A stretch of DNA of 64,000 nt from Umbelopsis ramanniana AG (lineage: Eukaryota; Mucoromycota; Umbelopsidomycetes; Umbelopsidales; Umbelopsidaceae), in the NCBI RefSeq assembly GCF_025399195.1, contig NW_026252108.1, forward strand, positions 62,001 to 126,000. Direction: 5' to 3'. Positions 44,134 to 54,941 of this stretch are shown piece after piece. The translations under genes and the position numbers were made by a program. The notes under the pieces were generated by a model, which saw only the letters and a program-made list of their open reading frames with translations, did no database searches and had not been told where the DNA came from. The first letter of the stretch is position 1; each line of letters begins with the position of its first letter.

Positions 44134-46374
44134 CTACCAGCTAAATGATTCCTCGTAGTATGGAATACCTTCCTCAGAGACTGCACAACGAACCTCGTCG
44201 TTCAGGCCAGGAGGACCGCATGCAAGGACAGCAACCGACGAAGGGGAGACCGTCACAATTTCGTTGATTCGCTTTATCACGTTGGGTCGTGCTCCAAAGT
44301 GGATTGAATCGGCCAATGGTTTTGGTAGGTCTTCAGCCTGAGATTCTTTAGTAATGTAAATCTCCACGTCTATGGCGAGTGAAGAGTCTGCTTCTTTCAA
44401 AAGCTTGCAGAGATCCTCTTGAACCCAGTGCAAGGCTTGACTAGTGCGAACAATCCAGATAAATATAATATGTCTAGTCCTTCCAGGGCTCTTGGTGATG
44501 GCTTTCTGTAAATAGGGATATGAGGCAGTTATGCCTACACCACCAGTGATATAAACTGCCGTGTCGTATTGATCCATCGGTGCGGTATGTCCATAAGGGC
44601 CTTCAATGATAACATTTAGCTCGAGTGGCTTATGGTTGTCCAAAATCTTTCTGTACAGCTTGGCAGTCAGACCTCGTTGGGGTCGAATTAAGAGATCAAA
44701 GCTAGGTCCATTGAAGGTTTGAGATGTTGAAGAACCGGAGGCTGATGCTCTGTCTCCTTCGGTTTTAGCTATATCCGTCTCCGGGACGGGAAGAGTTTCA
44801 TTAACTGATGCTTCCAGACTAGATGGCTCGGACCATTTGGCAATTGTAAAAGGATGAGACTGCCATAGCGAGATAGAAGGAACATATATGTAGACATATG
44901 CACCAGGTCGAATGTTTCGCAAGAAAGGGCGGTTTGCAGGGACTTGTAGCAGAATGCAATCTTCTGGTAGTACTCGGGCAACACAGGATTGGTAACCGGT
45001 TTTGGCTAATTTGATATTTAGCAGAATCAATCTGACAAGGCGAATAAATCGATCAAACGACCAGATAGCTACGGAAGCATAAAGCCAAGGCATGAAAGCC
45101 ATTAACGGGATGTACTCCACGTGGTACCATAAACCGATCATAAAGAAAACCACCATAAAGATGTGGGTAGCAAGGAAAAATTCGTAGGCACGAGTGCGGA
45201 AGGTCGGCATTGCCATTGCCAAAATGAATGCACCCAGAATGGTAGCGACGATACCATATTGAAAGTACAAGTCGGTAGCATACAGCTTGTATAAAGTCCA
45301 TCCGTCGTAGCCAATAGTGAGATAGGGGTATACCGTGTATGCGATGGAATGAACCAAGCCATGGAAGAACATGGTACGACTGATCCATTTGTGAGCGACT
45401 GTAAATCGGTCGTAACTCCAGCCAGTGACATAAAGCATGACGTTGTTTTTGCTTGAGAATAAAAACACCATAGGAAGTTGTGTGAATGAGACGATGCCAG
45501 TACGATCAGCAATATAGCGACAAAGTTGCAAAGGATTGTTGTCTGGCCAATATGTATTGTCGGTAAACAGGCGATAGTTGGGAAACAAGATGACAATGTT
45601 GACAATCAAGAAAATGGCAAGGGCAATGCTTTCAATACGCGTAGGGATTGTCACTCGCACACCGAGGAGACGACCTTGGCGACTATGTAAGCCATTGTGG
45701 AATAATGCAGGATTGATGAACTTCTTTCTCAAATACTGGCTGGATCGGGAAATCATAGACTTCTTCTTTGATACTCTACTTCTTGCTGCTCTCAAACCAA
45801 GGTGATGGTATATGTTGTTGATCACGCCAAGAATAATGTATATGAGGACGACTACGTTGGTAGCTCCTCCGTAAACATTTGCAAGCCATATCTGTCTGTT
45901 GTATTCATTGATAGTACGAAACGTAGGTTCAATTTCTTCTTGGCTGAATAGCACTGTGGAGTAGATAGGTTGTGTTTTGTCGATTGTAGATCCAGGGAGG
46001 ATATAGTGCGTAGCGTTATTTAGAGTTGAGATGTACTCGGTATTTGCAGCAAGGCCGCCACAAATATCTTGTTGCAAATAGTCCCATGCGACTGCAGCCT
46101 CACTTTTGCAGTTATTTGCATAGCAAAGTGCCATAGAACCTAAGTAGGGAACACTTCCACATTGGCAACTTGCGAAATCGACCAGCGAGAGATCTGTGCT
46201 GCTGCAATTGGAGAACAAATAGGTGGTAGCTCCAGCTTGACAACCTGAGTAGCATATGGGTTCGTCAGCAAGGACGGTCTTGGCAACTTGTATTAGGGTT
46301 AAGAAGCTGGATAATACCAATGCCCTGGTAAACATTTTTGGTGCAAGAGTAATTTTCCAAGGCAACAAAAACAA
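44134..46374 (-). CDS. ferric reductase with N-terminal CFEM-like domain
   Basis: A single exon of 746 residues, or 733 from the ATG at 46335 that starts the signal peptide (MFTRALVLSSFLTLIQVA). Residues ~41-107 hold eight cysteines spaced C-x3-C-x11-C-x12-C-x-C-x11-C-x4-C-x15-C after PIC, close to the fungal CFEM (heme-binding) consensus, including a TD before the CxC. A ferric-reductase membrane domain follows, with paired histidines (FFHGLVHSIAY; THIFMVVFFMIGLWYH). Then come FAD (HPFTIAKW) and NADPH (ITGGVGITASYPYL, ACGPPGL) sites. Ferric reductases move electrons from cytosolic NADPH across the plasma membrane to Fe(III). The CFEM part suggests that heme or iron is held next to the reduction site. 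The gene is intronless. Three ATCTGATAA sites lie upstream. Confidence 0.88.
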   Translation of the reverse strand: MFLLPWKITLAPKMFTRALVLSSFLTLIQVAKTVLADEPICYSGCQAGATTYLFSNCSSTDLSLVDFASCQCGSVPYLGSMALCYANNCKSEAAVAWDYLQQDICGGLAANTEYISTLNNATHYILPGSTIDKTQPIYSTVLFSQEEIEPTFRTINEYNRQIWLANVYGGATNVVVLIYIILGVINNIYHHLGLRAARSRVSKKKSMISRSSQYLRKKFINPALFHNGLHSRQGRLLGVRVTIPTRIESIALAIFLIVNIVILFPNYRLFTDNTYWPDNNPLQLCRYIADRTGIVSFTQLPMVFLFSSKNNVMLYVTGWSYDRFTVAHKWISRTMFFHGLVHSIAYTVYPYLTIGYDGWTLYKLYATDLYFQYGIVATILGAFILAMAMPTFRTRAYEFFLATHIFMVVFFMIGLWYHVEYIPLMAFMPWLYASVAIWSFDRFIRLVRLILLNIKLAKTGYQSCVARVLPEDCILLQVPANRPFLRNIRPGAYVYIYVPSISLWQSHPFTIAKWSEPSSLEASVNETLPVPETDIAKTEGDRASASGSSTSQTFNGPSFDLLIRPQRGLTAKLYRKILDNHKPLELNVIIEGPYGHTAPMDQYDTAVYITGGVGITASYPYLQKAITKSPGRTRHIIFIWIVRTSQALHWVQEDLCKLLKEADSSLAIDVEIYITKESQAEDLPKPLADSIHFGARPNVIKRINEIVTVSPSSVAVLACGPPGLNDEVRCAVSEEGIPYYEESFSW

Positions 46375-46420
46375 GTAGAGGCGAATAAATAAATAAAAAG
46401 GAAAAAGAAAAAAAAAAAAA

Positions 46421-46429
46421 TTATCAGAT
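46421..46429 (-). promoter_or_regulatory. iron-type GATA site 1 (ATCTGATAA)
   Basis: TTATCAGAT on the plus strand, read as ATCTGATAA towards the ferric reductase gene. It matches the ATCWGATAA site of fungal iron-repressing GATA factors (SreA/Fep1/Urbs1 type), 86 bases from the ATG at 46335. Confidence 0.55.
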
Positions 46430-46506
46430 CCGAAACTTTTTTTTTTATTTTACCATCGCACCATCTTTATTATTATTTTCAAACACGGTGGGGGGCGGAC
46501 AAAAGA

Positions 46507-46515
46507 ATCTGATAA
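46507..46515 (+). promoter_or_regulatory. iron-type GATA site 2 (ATCTGATAA)
   Basis: An exact ATCTGATAA on the plus strand, followed four bases later by the near match ATCTGATGA (46519-46527). It is upstream of the ferric reductase. Confidence 0.55.
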
Positions 46516-46890
46516 TAAATCTGATGACTCCGTTGCTGAGGTAGGAATACCAGTTAGAATGAGCAAGCTTCATGTCCATCATTATCAATGCTTTTCTTTT
46601 GATACAAACATACACATCAATAGAAAGAAAAGCATGCTCAATTGTACATGGAAACGAATTTTAAGGAGTGGTTAAATATGTAGAAATTAAAACGTTTTGG
46701 TTGATCCCTGGCAACAAGTTGCTCCATGGTCGCGGGGTTTCGAGCTTTTAGCTTCCTGGAAATCCATTCGACACCTCCAAAACCAGAGTGGTGGTTAATA
46801 TTTCCCCAACTTAACGAAATTACTGACCCGCACCCGCTTTCACCGACATTTTATGTTACGCATGCAGGTTTTGAAAGCGATCTGACTGGC

Positions 46891-46899
46891 TTATCAGAT
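46891..46899 (-). promoter_or_regulatory. iron-type GATA site 3 (ATCTGATAA)
   Basis: TTATCAGAT on the plus strand, a third exact copy about 556 bases from the ferric reductase ATG. Confidence 0.45.
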
Positions 46900-47462
46900 C
46901 CTTTTTTGCATGAAAGTCCATTGTCTTGTTGTGCACATCTTGACTCGGGACCGTACCTCACGTCATCTGAGCTGCATGTTCTGAACTGTAAACCTTACGA
47001 TGCCCGCCTGAACACCTGGAACCCGGCCATGGCTAGATCGTGTTGTCCATCATTTTTACGGTATGATATTCTGTGCACTCAATTTGAATGGCGTTCGGAA
47101 GCGGTCATTTTATTTTAACCCGTTAAGACTAAAATGAAAATTATCGCCATTAAAAGCGCGGAGGCTCTACAGATGTAGCTTAACGAAAGCCAGGTTAATC
47201 AATGTCTCTGCGTATAGTTACTAGCCGCTTATGCGTTAAACCATAGCCATAGACATGACGAAAACCTATTTTGAATTTAGGAATAGGAAAAGCTAAAAGC
47301 TTCTTAAACGGACCTGCGAGACCAGCTATTACAAAGCATCAACGAACATAAGCCCAGTTATAGAAAAGAGGAATGGTATCTGATTATGTAAACGAAAAAG
47401 ATCTTGCAAAAAAAGGTTTGTGAAAGGGGGGGGGTAGACTAGTAGATACTTGATCCTACTTT

Positions 47463-48562
47463 TCAATTATTGATTCGATTGCCAGTAGTTGTGTTGCCTT
47501 CAGAATTACCACCTCCACCTCCTGAGGTCACGCCACCATTACTATCTACGGGTGCATCAGTAACTATCAGTCTCTTGATCATAGCCGCCCAAGATTCTGA
47601 TGAACCAAGAATTGCAATCTGCGACAAAGGATGGATGTTAAATGGATATACACTGCTCATAGTTATCAAAGGCAAACTCTAGGAGCATAGACCTACCTGA
47701 TATGGAAATGGATTGCCTTCGGTGGTGGTGATAGAGGGTATATGTTCCTTATGGTCATTGATGATATTTAGTATTTTCATCAAATTTTGGTTCAGCTGAC
47801 GTTCCGTTGATTTCCGTATTTTCTGTTTTTCTAAAGTTGGGATGAGTTGTGTGAATCAAAAGAATATAGTCACCGCCATAATGAGTAATAAAGTAAATTT
47901 GTATAAATGTACCTTGCTCAGACTGCGGCTCCAAGACCGTAATTGTAATCGCCCATTGCTCCCAACATATGAGCTCTTCCGATTTTGAAAACTGCCACCA
48001 GTTGTTTTTTAACCGCTTTTCATAAAAGAGTACTGCTATCTGATATCATTCAGTGTGAGTATGCAAAGGACACCACAGCGATTCCTCTCCAAAATGACAT
48101 TTAGATACCTTTCCTTGCCGTTTGGCTTGTCCCGTTGACATACCCATATAAAATTCTACCACTTTTTCCTCAATCAAATCTTCTACCTCCTTGTTTCCTG
48201 TCATTGACTATCACCGAGGTTCGATTAAAGGGTCGTTTTGCGGGGATTCAACTGATATTATACCTACCACAGTGGTATCCAGAAAGTGTCCCTCACGAGG
48301 CGTTACGTTGATGAGTAGTCGATGAAAGAATATAGAATGTAATAAAGCTGAGAAGCTGTTCAATTTTCTCGTCTGTTTGGGATGTTATAGCTTTCTGGAT
48401 TGGTTGGCGATTGCACACTTACCACGCAATACGTCTTTCAAGTAACTTTTTGAAACGGCTGTCTGCACAAGAAGTTAGTATTCTGCCAGCATCCCAAGCG
48501 AAATGGAGAACAGCTACACTAGTTACCATTTCAAGAGAAAATACCAAGCTGTTGGCCGACAT
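47463..48562 (-). CDS. ATG101: Atg101, autophagy initiation (HORMA) protein
   Basis: Seven exons from right to left: 48527-48562, 48423-48462, 48264-48347, 48109-48197, 47913-48039, 47697-47830 and 47463-47618, coding 221 residues. Family sequence is clear: LKDVLRALLHSIFFHR, EVEDLIEEKVVEFY, VLFYEK, NNWWQFSKSEELICWEQWAIT (equivalent to the WF-finger region), HIPSITTTEGNPFPYQ and the C-terminal IAILGSSESWAAMIKRL. Atg101 pairs with the Atg13 HORMA domain in the Atg1/ULK complex and recruits downstream factors; budding yeast lacks it. The third intron starts at GTATAA (donor 48263), chosen because it alone restores the frame. A Gly/Asn/Thr-rich tail of about 30 residues follows the conserved end and is unusual. 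Confidence 0.9.
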
Positions 48563-48779
48563 TTCCGGAATGATAAAGTAAAGAGATAGAAGCTGAGGGG
48601 CAAAGGCGAAGATCACTTGACTGCCTTTTGATTTTCACGGTCATATCGGAAATCGTTGTCTCTGGGTTTTTGTCGCAACAGGTGAGTAAATGAAGAGCCA
48701 GGATGCTTGCAATTTGAAGACAAAGAGGTTAGATACTAAAGCAGTATTTATATGGCCCTTATCCAGAGTATAGGTGTGA

Positions 48780-49910
48780 ATGCTCAAAACATTTCGGACA
48801 TTATTACCCTATTCACGGCCATTTGTGCATTTGAACACAACTTTTTGCAAGGAGCCATTGGCAAAAGTTCACTCTGTTAGACCACTACGACCTTTTTTCC
48901 GTACATATATAATGACTGAAACTATGAGTCAACCTCAAATCGTAACCGCTGCATGCTGTATCATTGGGTAGGCCTATTACTACGTATTCTTGTTGAAACT
49001 GTATCTGATGTTTTTTAACTCGGATTTTGTTCCCTAGCGATGAGATATTAAATGGAAAAACTCGAGATTCCAACGCTAATTATCTTGGTATGCACGATTT
49101 TTCAGTTGGCTATCTTATTACTTCACATCGAAATCTAATAATTGCTAGCCAAAATGCTTTTTGACCTTGGAGTGGAACTCAAACGAATTGAGGTTATAAG
49201 CGACGATCGCGACGAAATTGCCGAAACGGTACGGAAGATGTCGAATAAGTACGATCTGGTCTTCACAAGCGGTGGTATAGGTAGAGTTATTTTCTTGATG
49301 ACGTTTTCAATCTTGTGTGGAGGGTATTAACTGGATAGTAGGGCCTACGTTGGATGACATAACATATAGCTCAATTGCTCATGCCTTTGGATTGGAGCTG
49401 AAACTGGATGATGCGACATGTCAGTCTATGATCGACATTTCAAGCAAGAGAATCAATGATTGGTCTTTAACGGAAGCTCGCAAGCGAATGGTCATCTTCC
49501 CGCATCCCGCCGAAATCGTTCGAACCAGAGAAGATATGTGGGTTCCGATCGTTGTCGTCAATGGCAATGTGCATATATTGCCAGGTATTCCCAAACTATT
49601 TGAGAGCCTAGCACACTCTCTCACTCCACGGATTCTCGATTTGATAGAAAAGCGTGGCCTTAAGGACACGAAATTTTACCGCGCACAAATTGCCACTTCG
49701 CATAACGAAGGCGAAATTGCCCCATATCTGTTAGATCTGCAGGGACGTGCATCTGCAGTAAAAATTGGCTCGTATCCAAAATGGGGTACGGATTCCAACG
49801 GCGTTAGAGTAGTTGTAAGCGTTGTAGGCAGAGATGAAGAACAGGTCAAGAAGTATGGTGACGAAGTGCAAGAAAAGCTAAACGGCTGGAAATATCAGGA
49901 ATCAGAATAG
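48780..49910 (+). CDS. molybdopterin-binding (MoCF/CinA-like) domain protein
   Basis: Four exons (48780-48967, 49038-49087, 49149-49280, 49342-49910) code 312 residues. The domain begins with VTAACCIIGDEILNGKTRDSN and contains the glycine loop FTSGGIGPTLDDITY, classic for the molybdopterin-binding fold. The rest includes FPHPAEIVRTRE and VHILPGIPKLFE, as in the N-terminal domain of eukaryotic FAD synthase (FLAD1), where FAD hydrolase activity has been reported. The PAPS-reductase-like FAD synthase half is absent. The first ~44 residues are basic and lack acids (SRPFVHLNTTF, RPLRPFFRTY), like a mitochondrial presequence; an inner ATG at 48912 (MTETMSQ) would give a cytosolic form. Confidence 0.82.
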
Positions 49911-50026
49911 CATAAACGGCAGCTGATACTATAAATAAAAAAAAAAATTGATATTACCTGGGATGTCTTGTCACTTCGCTTCTATTCCTCTAATTCCTAA
50001 CATCTCAGCATAACTGCCTCTGGTTA

Positions 50027-51293
50027 ATGCCGAACATCAAACACTTGTTAATAGCTGCCATTGTACTGGCTTGTCCACTTTTCATTTTGGCTGTTAACTT
50101 TGGTGACCCCTGCGATCCCACCACTAGTCACCTCAACGCATACCTAACATATATTGACGCTTGGTGAGCTTAACCCCTGACCCTATTGACAACTCGCTCC
50201 TTTTACCTTGACATATCTAATGGCTCGAGCTTTTCAGTGATGATCCAACAGGCATGTATGCTTGTGCTCGTAAGTTGATTTTATATTTATATTTCTGACC
50301 TTTAATGAACGTCAGTCTAAAATGCAGAATGATATCGCGATGTTAGAAAACAGCACCTGTGCATTCAAAACCTGTGTCAACACAAACTATCTAAAGTAAG
50401 TCGTTGGAACTTGTATTATTTATAGTATAACTGTGCTTATTTTTATTTTTTGATAAGGGGTTGGTCAAATTCTACCTATAAGTTTCCATCTCGTTGTATG
50501 GATCAAACATACTGCCCCGATAATGGTCTACAATGTACGCCACTAGTAGCGCAGGGCGGTCGCTGCGAGCTGGATCGAGACGACGAGTGCGTGGGTGGAG
50601 CATCTGCTATATGTCTGAATTATGTTTGCGTGATCAAAGGTGTGCCGATCGGCGGCTTCTGTGGTGTGGAATCGTATGTAACATCTCGTGCAGTCTCGTT
50701 TACTTTACGCCAACCCATTAACTCTTATTATGCACGTGTACGATATCTTTAGAACTCAGTTCACATACTCAGAGCAGACTGGTGAAGAAATGACAGGAAC
50801 GTTCCAAAGAGATAATTGTACCGTTGGAGCCTATTGCAACAGTGGATTGTGTGTCCAAGGTTTAGCGAATGGAGAGCAATGTACACAAGATAGAGAGTGT
50901 TTCAGCAATTCCTGCTTCAATAACGGCGCTGGCGGCGTTGGTTACTGTGGTATCCCACCTGATTCTTTCAAAGAGGTACCTATGTCAACCTGGGTAGCAA
51001 TTGGTGTTTCCATATTGGTCTTTATGATTATAGTGCTGGTCGCCCTTTGGCTACTCCATCGATATCAATCAAGGAAGGAACATGAAAAAGTAAAGCGATT
51101 TTTTGACATGCAAGAGCAATTACGACAGCAAAGTGGTCGGGATACTCCAGATATGACAGAAGGCGCTATCTTGCTGGGTACTCCACGACTATATGCTCAT
51201 TCCAACAAATCAGACTCGTCCATTATATCAGATATACGTAATCGTATGTCTTTGCCAGGTACACGACCCCAGTCACAAATGGTGAATGAATGA
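50027..51293 (+). CDS. cysteine-rich type I membrane protein of unknown function
   Basis: Five exons (50027-50163, 50238-50269, 50347-50395, 50458-50673, 50753-51293) encode 324 residues. A signal peptide (hydrophobic core LLIAAIVLACPLFILAV) is followed by an ectodomain of about 200 residues with some 22 cysteines in CxxxxxC-type clusters (CMDQTYCPDNGLQC, CNSGLCVQG, CFSNSCFNN), resembling small knotted modules. A transmembrane helix (VAIGVSILVFMIIVLVALWLL) and a cytoplasmic tail of about 80 residues follow. N-glycosylation sites (NST, NCT) are present. I recognise no family. The acceptor at 50347 was chosen because others give stops; it joins ACAQNSTCAF smoothly. A surface sensor or wall-linked role is possible but unproven. 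Confidence 0.75.
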
Positions 51294-52260
51294 TAACCCG
51301 ATCGCATCAGCTATGCTTTCATTTACCCTGTTCCACTCCACCACCCGTCATAAAATCTAGCTACTTTCTTGATAGAATATATCGTTCGTCAAATAATGTA
51401 TTTCACACGGAATTTACGAAGACTTTGATGTATCCACTGTGGAGTGCTGTTTTCACATTGCCAAAACATGATACATATCGAAGTTTTAACGAAGTCACCA
51501 ATTTGCCATAAGCGTATGCCTAAGATCTCATTGTATCTTGTGTATATAGAACATGCTGTTTCGTAAGCACCAAACCTAGTCAAAGTCAATGACTGCACAA
51601 ACAGGACATACTGCAATAGTGATTTATGTTTTTCAGGACCACTGAACAAAAATGATGCACACTAGAATAGGGTGACACAGAGTTTTAAAGTGGGTTCTGT
51701 TACCTGGCGATATTCTTAAATGTAGCGAATGACGCTCTTCCTATAGTACTATTGCATTCATGACATCGATTTCAATTTTGAAGGTACGGAACAGAATTTA
51801 AGGGGACTCCTTTCTGGCAAAGAGGCACAATGGCGATTTCACTGAAATACCCCAATATAACTGAAGTCTAATGTCGTTTGGGCAAGCTGTCGCTACAAAT
51901 ATCTGGTGTCGACCATGACTTTTCAAATACCTTCTTTATGTGACACTATGTTGCTATCACTGCTAATATATTTCAATTTTCATTGTAACACCATCAATGA
52001 TTCCATTCTCTGCTTTCTTCTGAGGTATTGCCTATCCATCTTCTTAACTATTTGAAACAAATTCAAGTTAAAGACATGAATAAATTACATGCTGTTGTAG
52101 ATCAGATTCAATGACATTACGTCTTAACACTTGCTTCAAAATAAGAGACTGAACGTGACGGAGACACACCAAATGAATTTTTCATTATAAAAAAAAAAGA
52201 TGATTGTATTTGGATTTGTGCCTTTTTTATTGTCATTTCCAATTTTAACCTCTGACTTTA
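51294..52260. other. intergenic, membrane protein gene to RING/RRM gene
   Basis: About 970 bases. AT-rich with short ORFs of no recognisable content; an A run lies at 52190-52198. No RNA gene or repeat identified. Confidence 0.45.
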
Positions 52261-54603
52261 ATGCATGCGTCAAGGTACGATGCCTTGAGACACTCTAAAA
52301 AAGGTGCTCACAAAGGTAAAGGAAAACCTCCCAGAATCAATGCAAGGTCTCAAGGTACGACGACCGATTTTTTATAGTAGCGCACACATCATGTATGCAT
52401 CTAATATATTCTCAAAGATGAGTGCAAGTCAGCCAGTGATATCGACGACGTTGAAACAGCAAGCACTGTAACGGGAATCAGCTTAAGCAATGCATCAAGG
52501 TTCAGCTCTTTCGATATGAAGCCAAAATATTTTCTTGATCTCGTCCAATCGTCACAAGAGGTATTGTCCGATACAGTGAATGATTGTTATGGCACGTTGG
52601 GCGGAATACAACAACAGGTCAATCATAACTTTTCGTCGAGCTTATTCGAAACTCAATGGAGTCCAATGTGCTCTACTTGTCACGTACATCAAGCCACTTT
52701 CTCTTTGATTCCTTGTCGGCATTATGTATGCAACTTGTGCTATCAAATTCGTTTCCGGCCACCAGTTGATTTCGATGCCGTTGGGGGTGAATTACTCAAT
52801 ACATGCGACGTTTGTTTCAAGGTTAACTTCATCTCATATAAAACTATCATCACGATATACAGCTAATCTTTTCAAGAAATAGACGGTTGAAAACCTTAAA
52901 TCACTGAGTGACAGTACTGATGACAGCGATTGTAATGATAAACGAATTGGGACAATTACACCGATTGGCGTGTATCGATCTTTAGCAGATACAACATCCT
53001 ATCGAAGACTTTCCTCTTCTGAGCAAGTAAGCGAACACCTGACAACATCAATCAAATGGCCGGTCATAAAGATATCGAATGTGAGTTTATTAGCTAAAAT
53101 GATACCTATTTGAGCCTTTACTTGAACAAATTTCTCCATTGTTGAAGATACCATGGGACGTGTCTGTTTCTCAAGTTACGCAATTCTTCAAATCCATTAA
53201 ATTTCCACCGCCTCAAATGCACTCTCACTTTGTTCATGTAAGAAGTATTTTAATTCCTGTATGATATCTTTATGGCAGTATCCTGTTAAACCAGAGCAGA
53301 TCATCATCGATCGCAGTACAGGGAAAACCGTATCAAACGCATTTGTCGAAGTGCTAGAACCTTCAGAAGCTCAGCGTGCTGTTACCACCTGCCATCGAAA
53401 GCCGTTAAAGGGAAGGCTGGTTCATGTGTCCCTTAGCGACCAGGATGAACTTCTCAAATCATTATTTCCATGCTGGGCTGGAAATTTTGTGAAAGGAATG
53501 GCCATCCCTGTTGAGGCTCAATCGGTATCACCAAAACAAGGTCAAACGTTCATTACTCGCCAGGAGATCAATTCAATCTTAACAATTTGCCGAAACTACA
53601 AGGTAGCATACTTTACATACAATCAAGGATATAGTTGCTTTAAATTAATGAAATGGGATGGAATAGATTCACTTTTCAAGAAAGTGCCCTGAAAGACCAT
53701 TTGAGAACATCATGTCGATTGTCTGCAAATATCCATGGTATCAGCCCGAACTGGTGACAGCTCTACAACGAGATCATATCTATGAGTGCTTGAAGCTAGC
53801 GATCGGCAAGTATATGGTATTACCAGGTCAATTTGAACAGAATTATTACCGATTAACATGGTATAGAGTGCTTGTGCTCTCACATTGCCAAAGATTACAT
53901 CACAATCGATCCTGCTCTGGTTGTTCGTATGGTTAGAACCGGTGTAATGTGCCCTACATTTACAGAACGACAGCAAAATGTGATACTAAATTCTGCGTAA
54001 GTTTAGTGGCTCTTTCTCGCCTCTTCGTATTGCTCAGGTTTATCTGATGATAGTGTTACCAGCGGCCAGGAGTGTCCTGAGGATATCAAGCATTTTATTG
54101 TTCCTGATCATGATAAGAACACTGACTCAAGTAGCGAAGGGACATTCACTGAATATGCACCCACAGAAAGTGATGATGAAGATTCTGATTTATCAATTGG
54201 AAGTTCCAAATTATCGAAGAAGGACTCGTCCTCTCACAAATTACTTGCTCCGCACACTCATAAGCATGATGAAGCTGGTGGTGACGACACAACATCTGAT
54301 CTTAATGCCTGGTACGATGCACTGCCTACAAGCATACTGGATATCCTTGACAATGCAAGTAACATGAGGCATGTTGGAATGAAGGAGTTTCATTCTTCAT
54401 TTTCAACTCGGGTGGAGGTTCAGCAACCGAAAGGGAAAGTTACAAGTCAACTTGAATCGATACCCGTAAGAAAGCTTCCAAGTGAAAGTACGTCTCTCAA
54501 GATCGAAACACAACCCGACAGTCGGTCAGCCATTGAAGAACGAATCAGACTGCTTTGCGAACAGCTACAACCTCTATGTAAGCGAAAGGGCAATATCATG
54601 TAG
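52261..54603 (+). CDS. RING-like zinc finger plus RRM protein
   Basis: Eight exons (52261-52354, 52418-52821, 52883-53080, 53148-53237, 53279-53602, 53667-53805, 53894-53996, 54054-54603) code 633 residues. Residues ~105-165 hold a RING-like set: CSTCHVHQATFSLIPCRHYVC, NLC and CDVC. Residues ~232-320 form an RRM of the RBM12/hnRNP-F type (IPWDVSVSQVTQFFKSI, IIDRSTGKTVSNAFVEVLEP, GRLVHVSLS). A conserved second block (CPERPFENIMSI, YPWYQPELVTAL) and a long acidic, Ser-rich disordered tail follow. The combination suggests an RNA-binding ubiquitin ligase, different from CNOT4 in layout; function is unknown. Exon 6 has two in-frame donor choices: GC at 53806 or GT at 53827, differing by seven residues (640 with the latter). 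The start is fixed by the phase of exon 1. Confidence 0.78.
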
Positions 54604-54941
54604 TATTCAATGTTCCTTCCAATGCCGTCAACAAAATATTGGATGGTATTGCTTTAAAGTCTTTTGTCTCAAGCACAGATTATCTTGCGAATAAATAGAA
54701 CAGTGATATGTTAAAAAGTTTTCATACACAAACACATAGATTAGGCCATTTAAGAAATGGTGCTCCTATGCCATCTGCCTCTGTTTCTTCTATGGAAATT
54801 ATTCTACATTTTATTGGAAAAGAAAAAAAGAGAACCTTGAAGGACATAAACCCGAATTTCAAAGTAAATCTATACAAAACCACATGCTATGATGAACAGC
54901 CGAGCATGCGGGGAGGGAAGAAAGAGATCGTATAGAGAAGT
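54604..54941. other. intergenic between convergent genes
   Basis: 338 bases between the stops of the RING/RRM gene and bL17m. Nothing recognisable. Confidence 0.5.

Larger units (their letters stand above)
46375..47462. other. intergenic, ferric reductase promoter to ATG101 3' end
   Basis: About 1.09 kb. The part next to the ferric reductase has A and T homopolymers (46407-46420, 46437-46446) and the GATA sites. A 130-codon plus-strand ORF at 46726 has no motif. A G run (47418-47424) precedes the ATG101 stop. Confidence 0.5.

Noticed and set aside
46726-47118. 130-codon plus-strand ORF upstream of the ferric reductase
   Set aside because: No domain, no splice-linked continuation, and it lies across a GATA promoter site.
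48214-48226. GGTTCGATTAA, resembling a tRNA B box
   Set aside because: No matching A box, acceptor stem or anticodon arm; it lies in an ATG101 intron.
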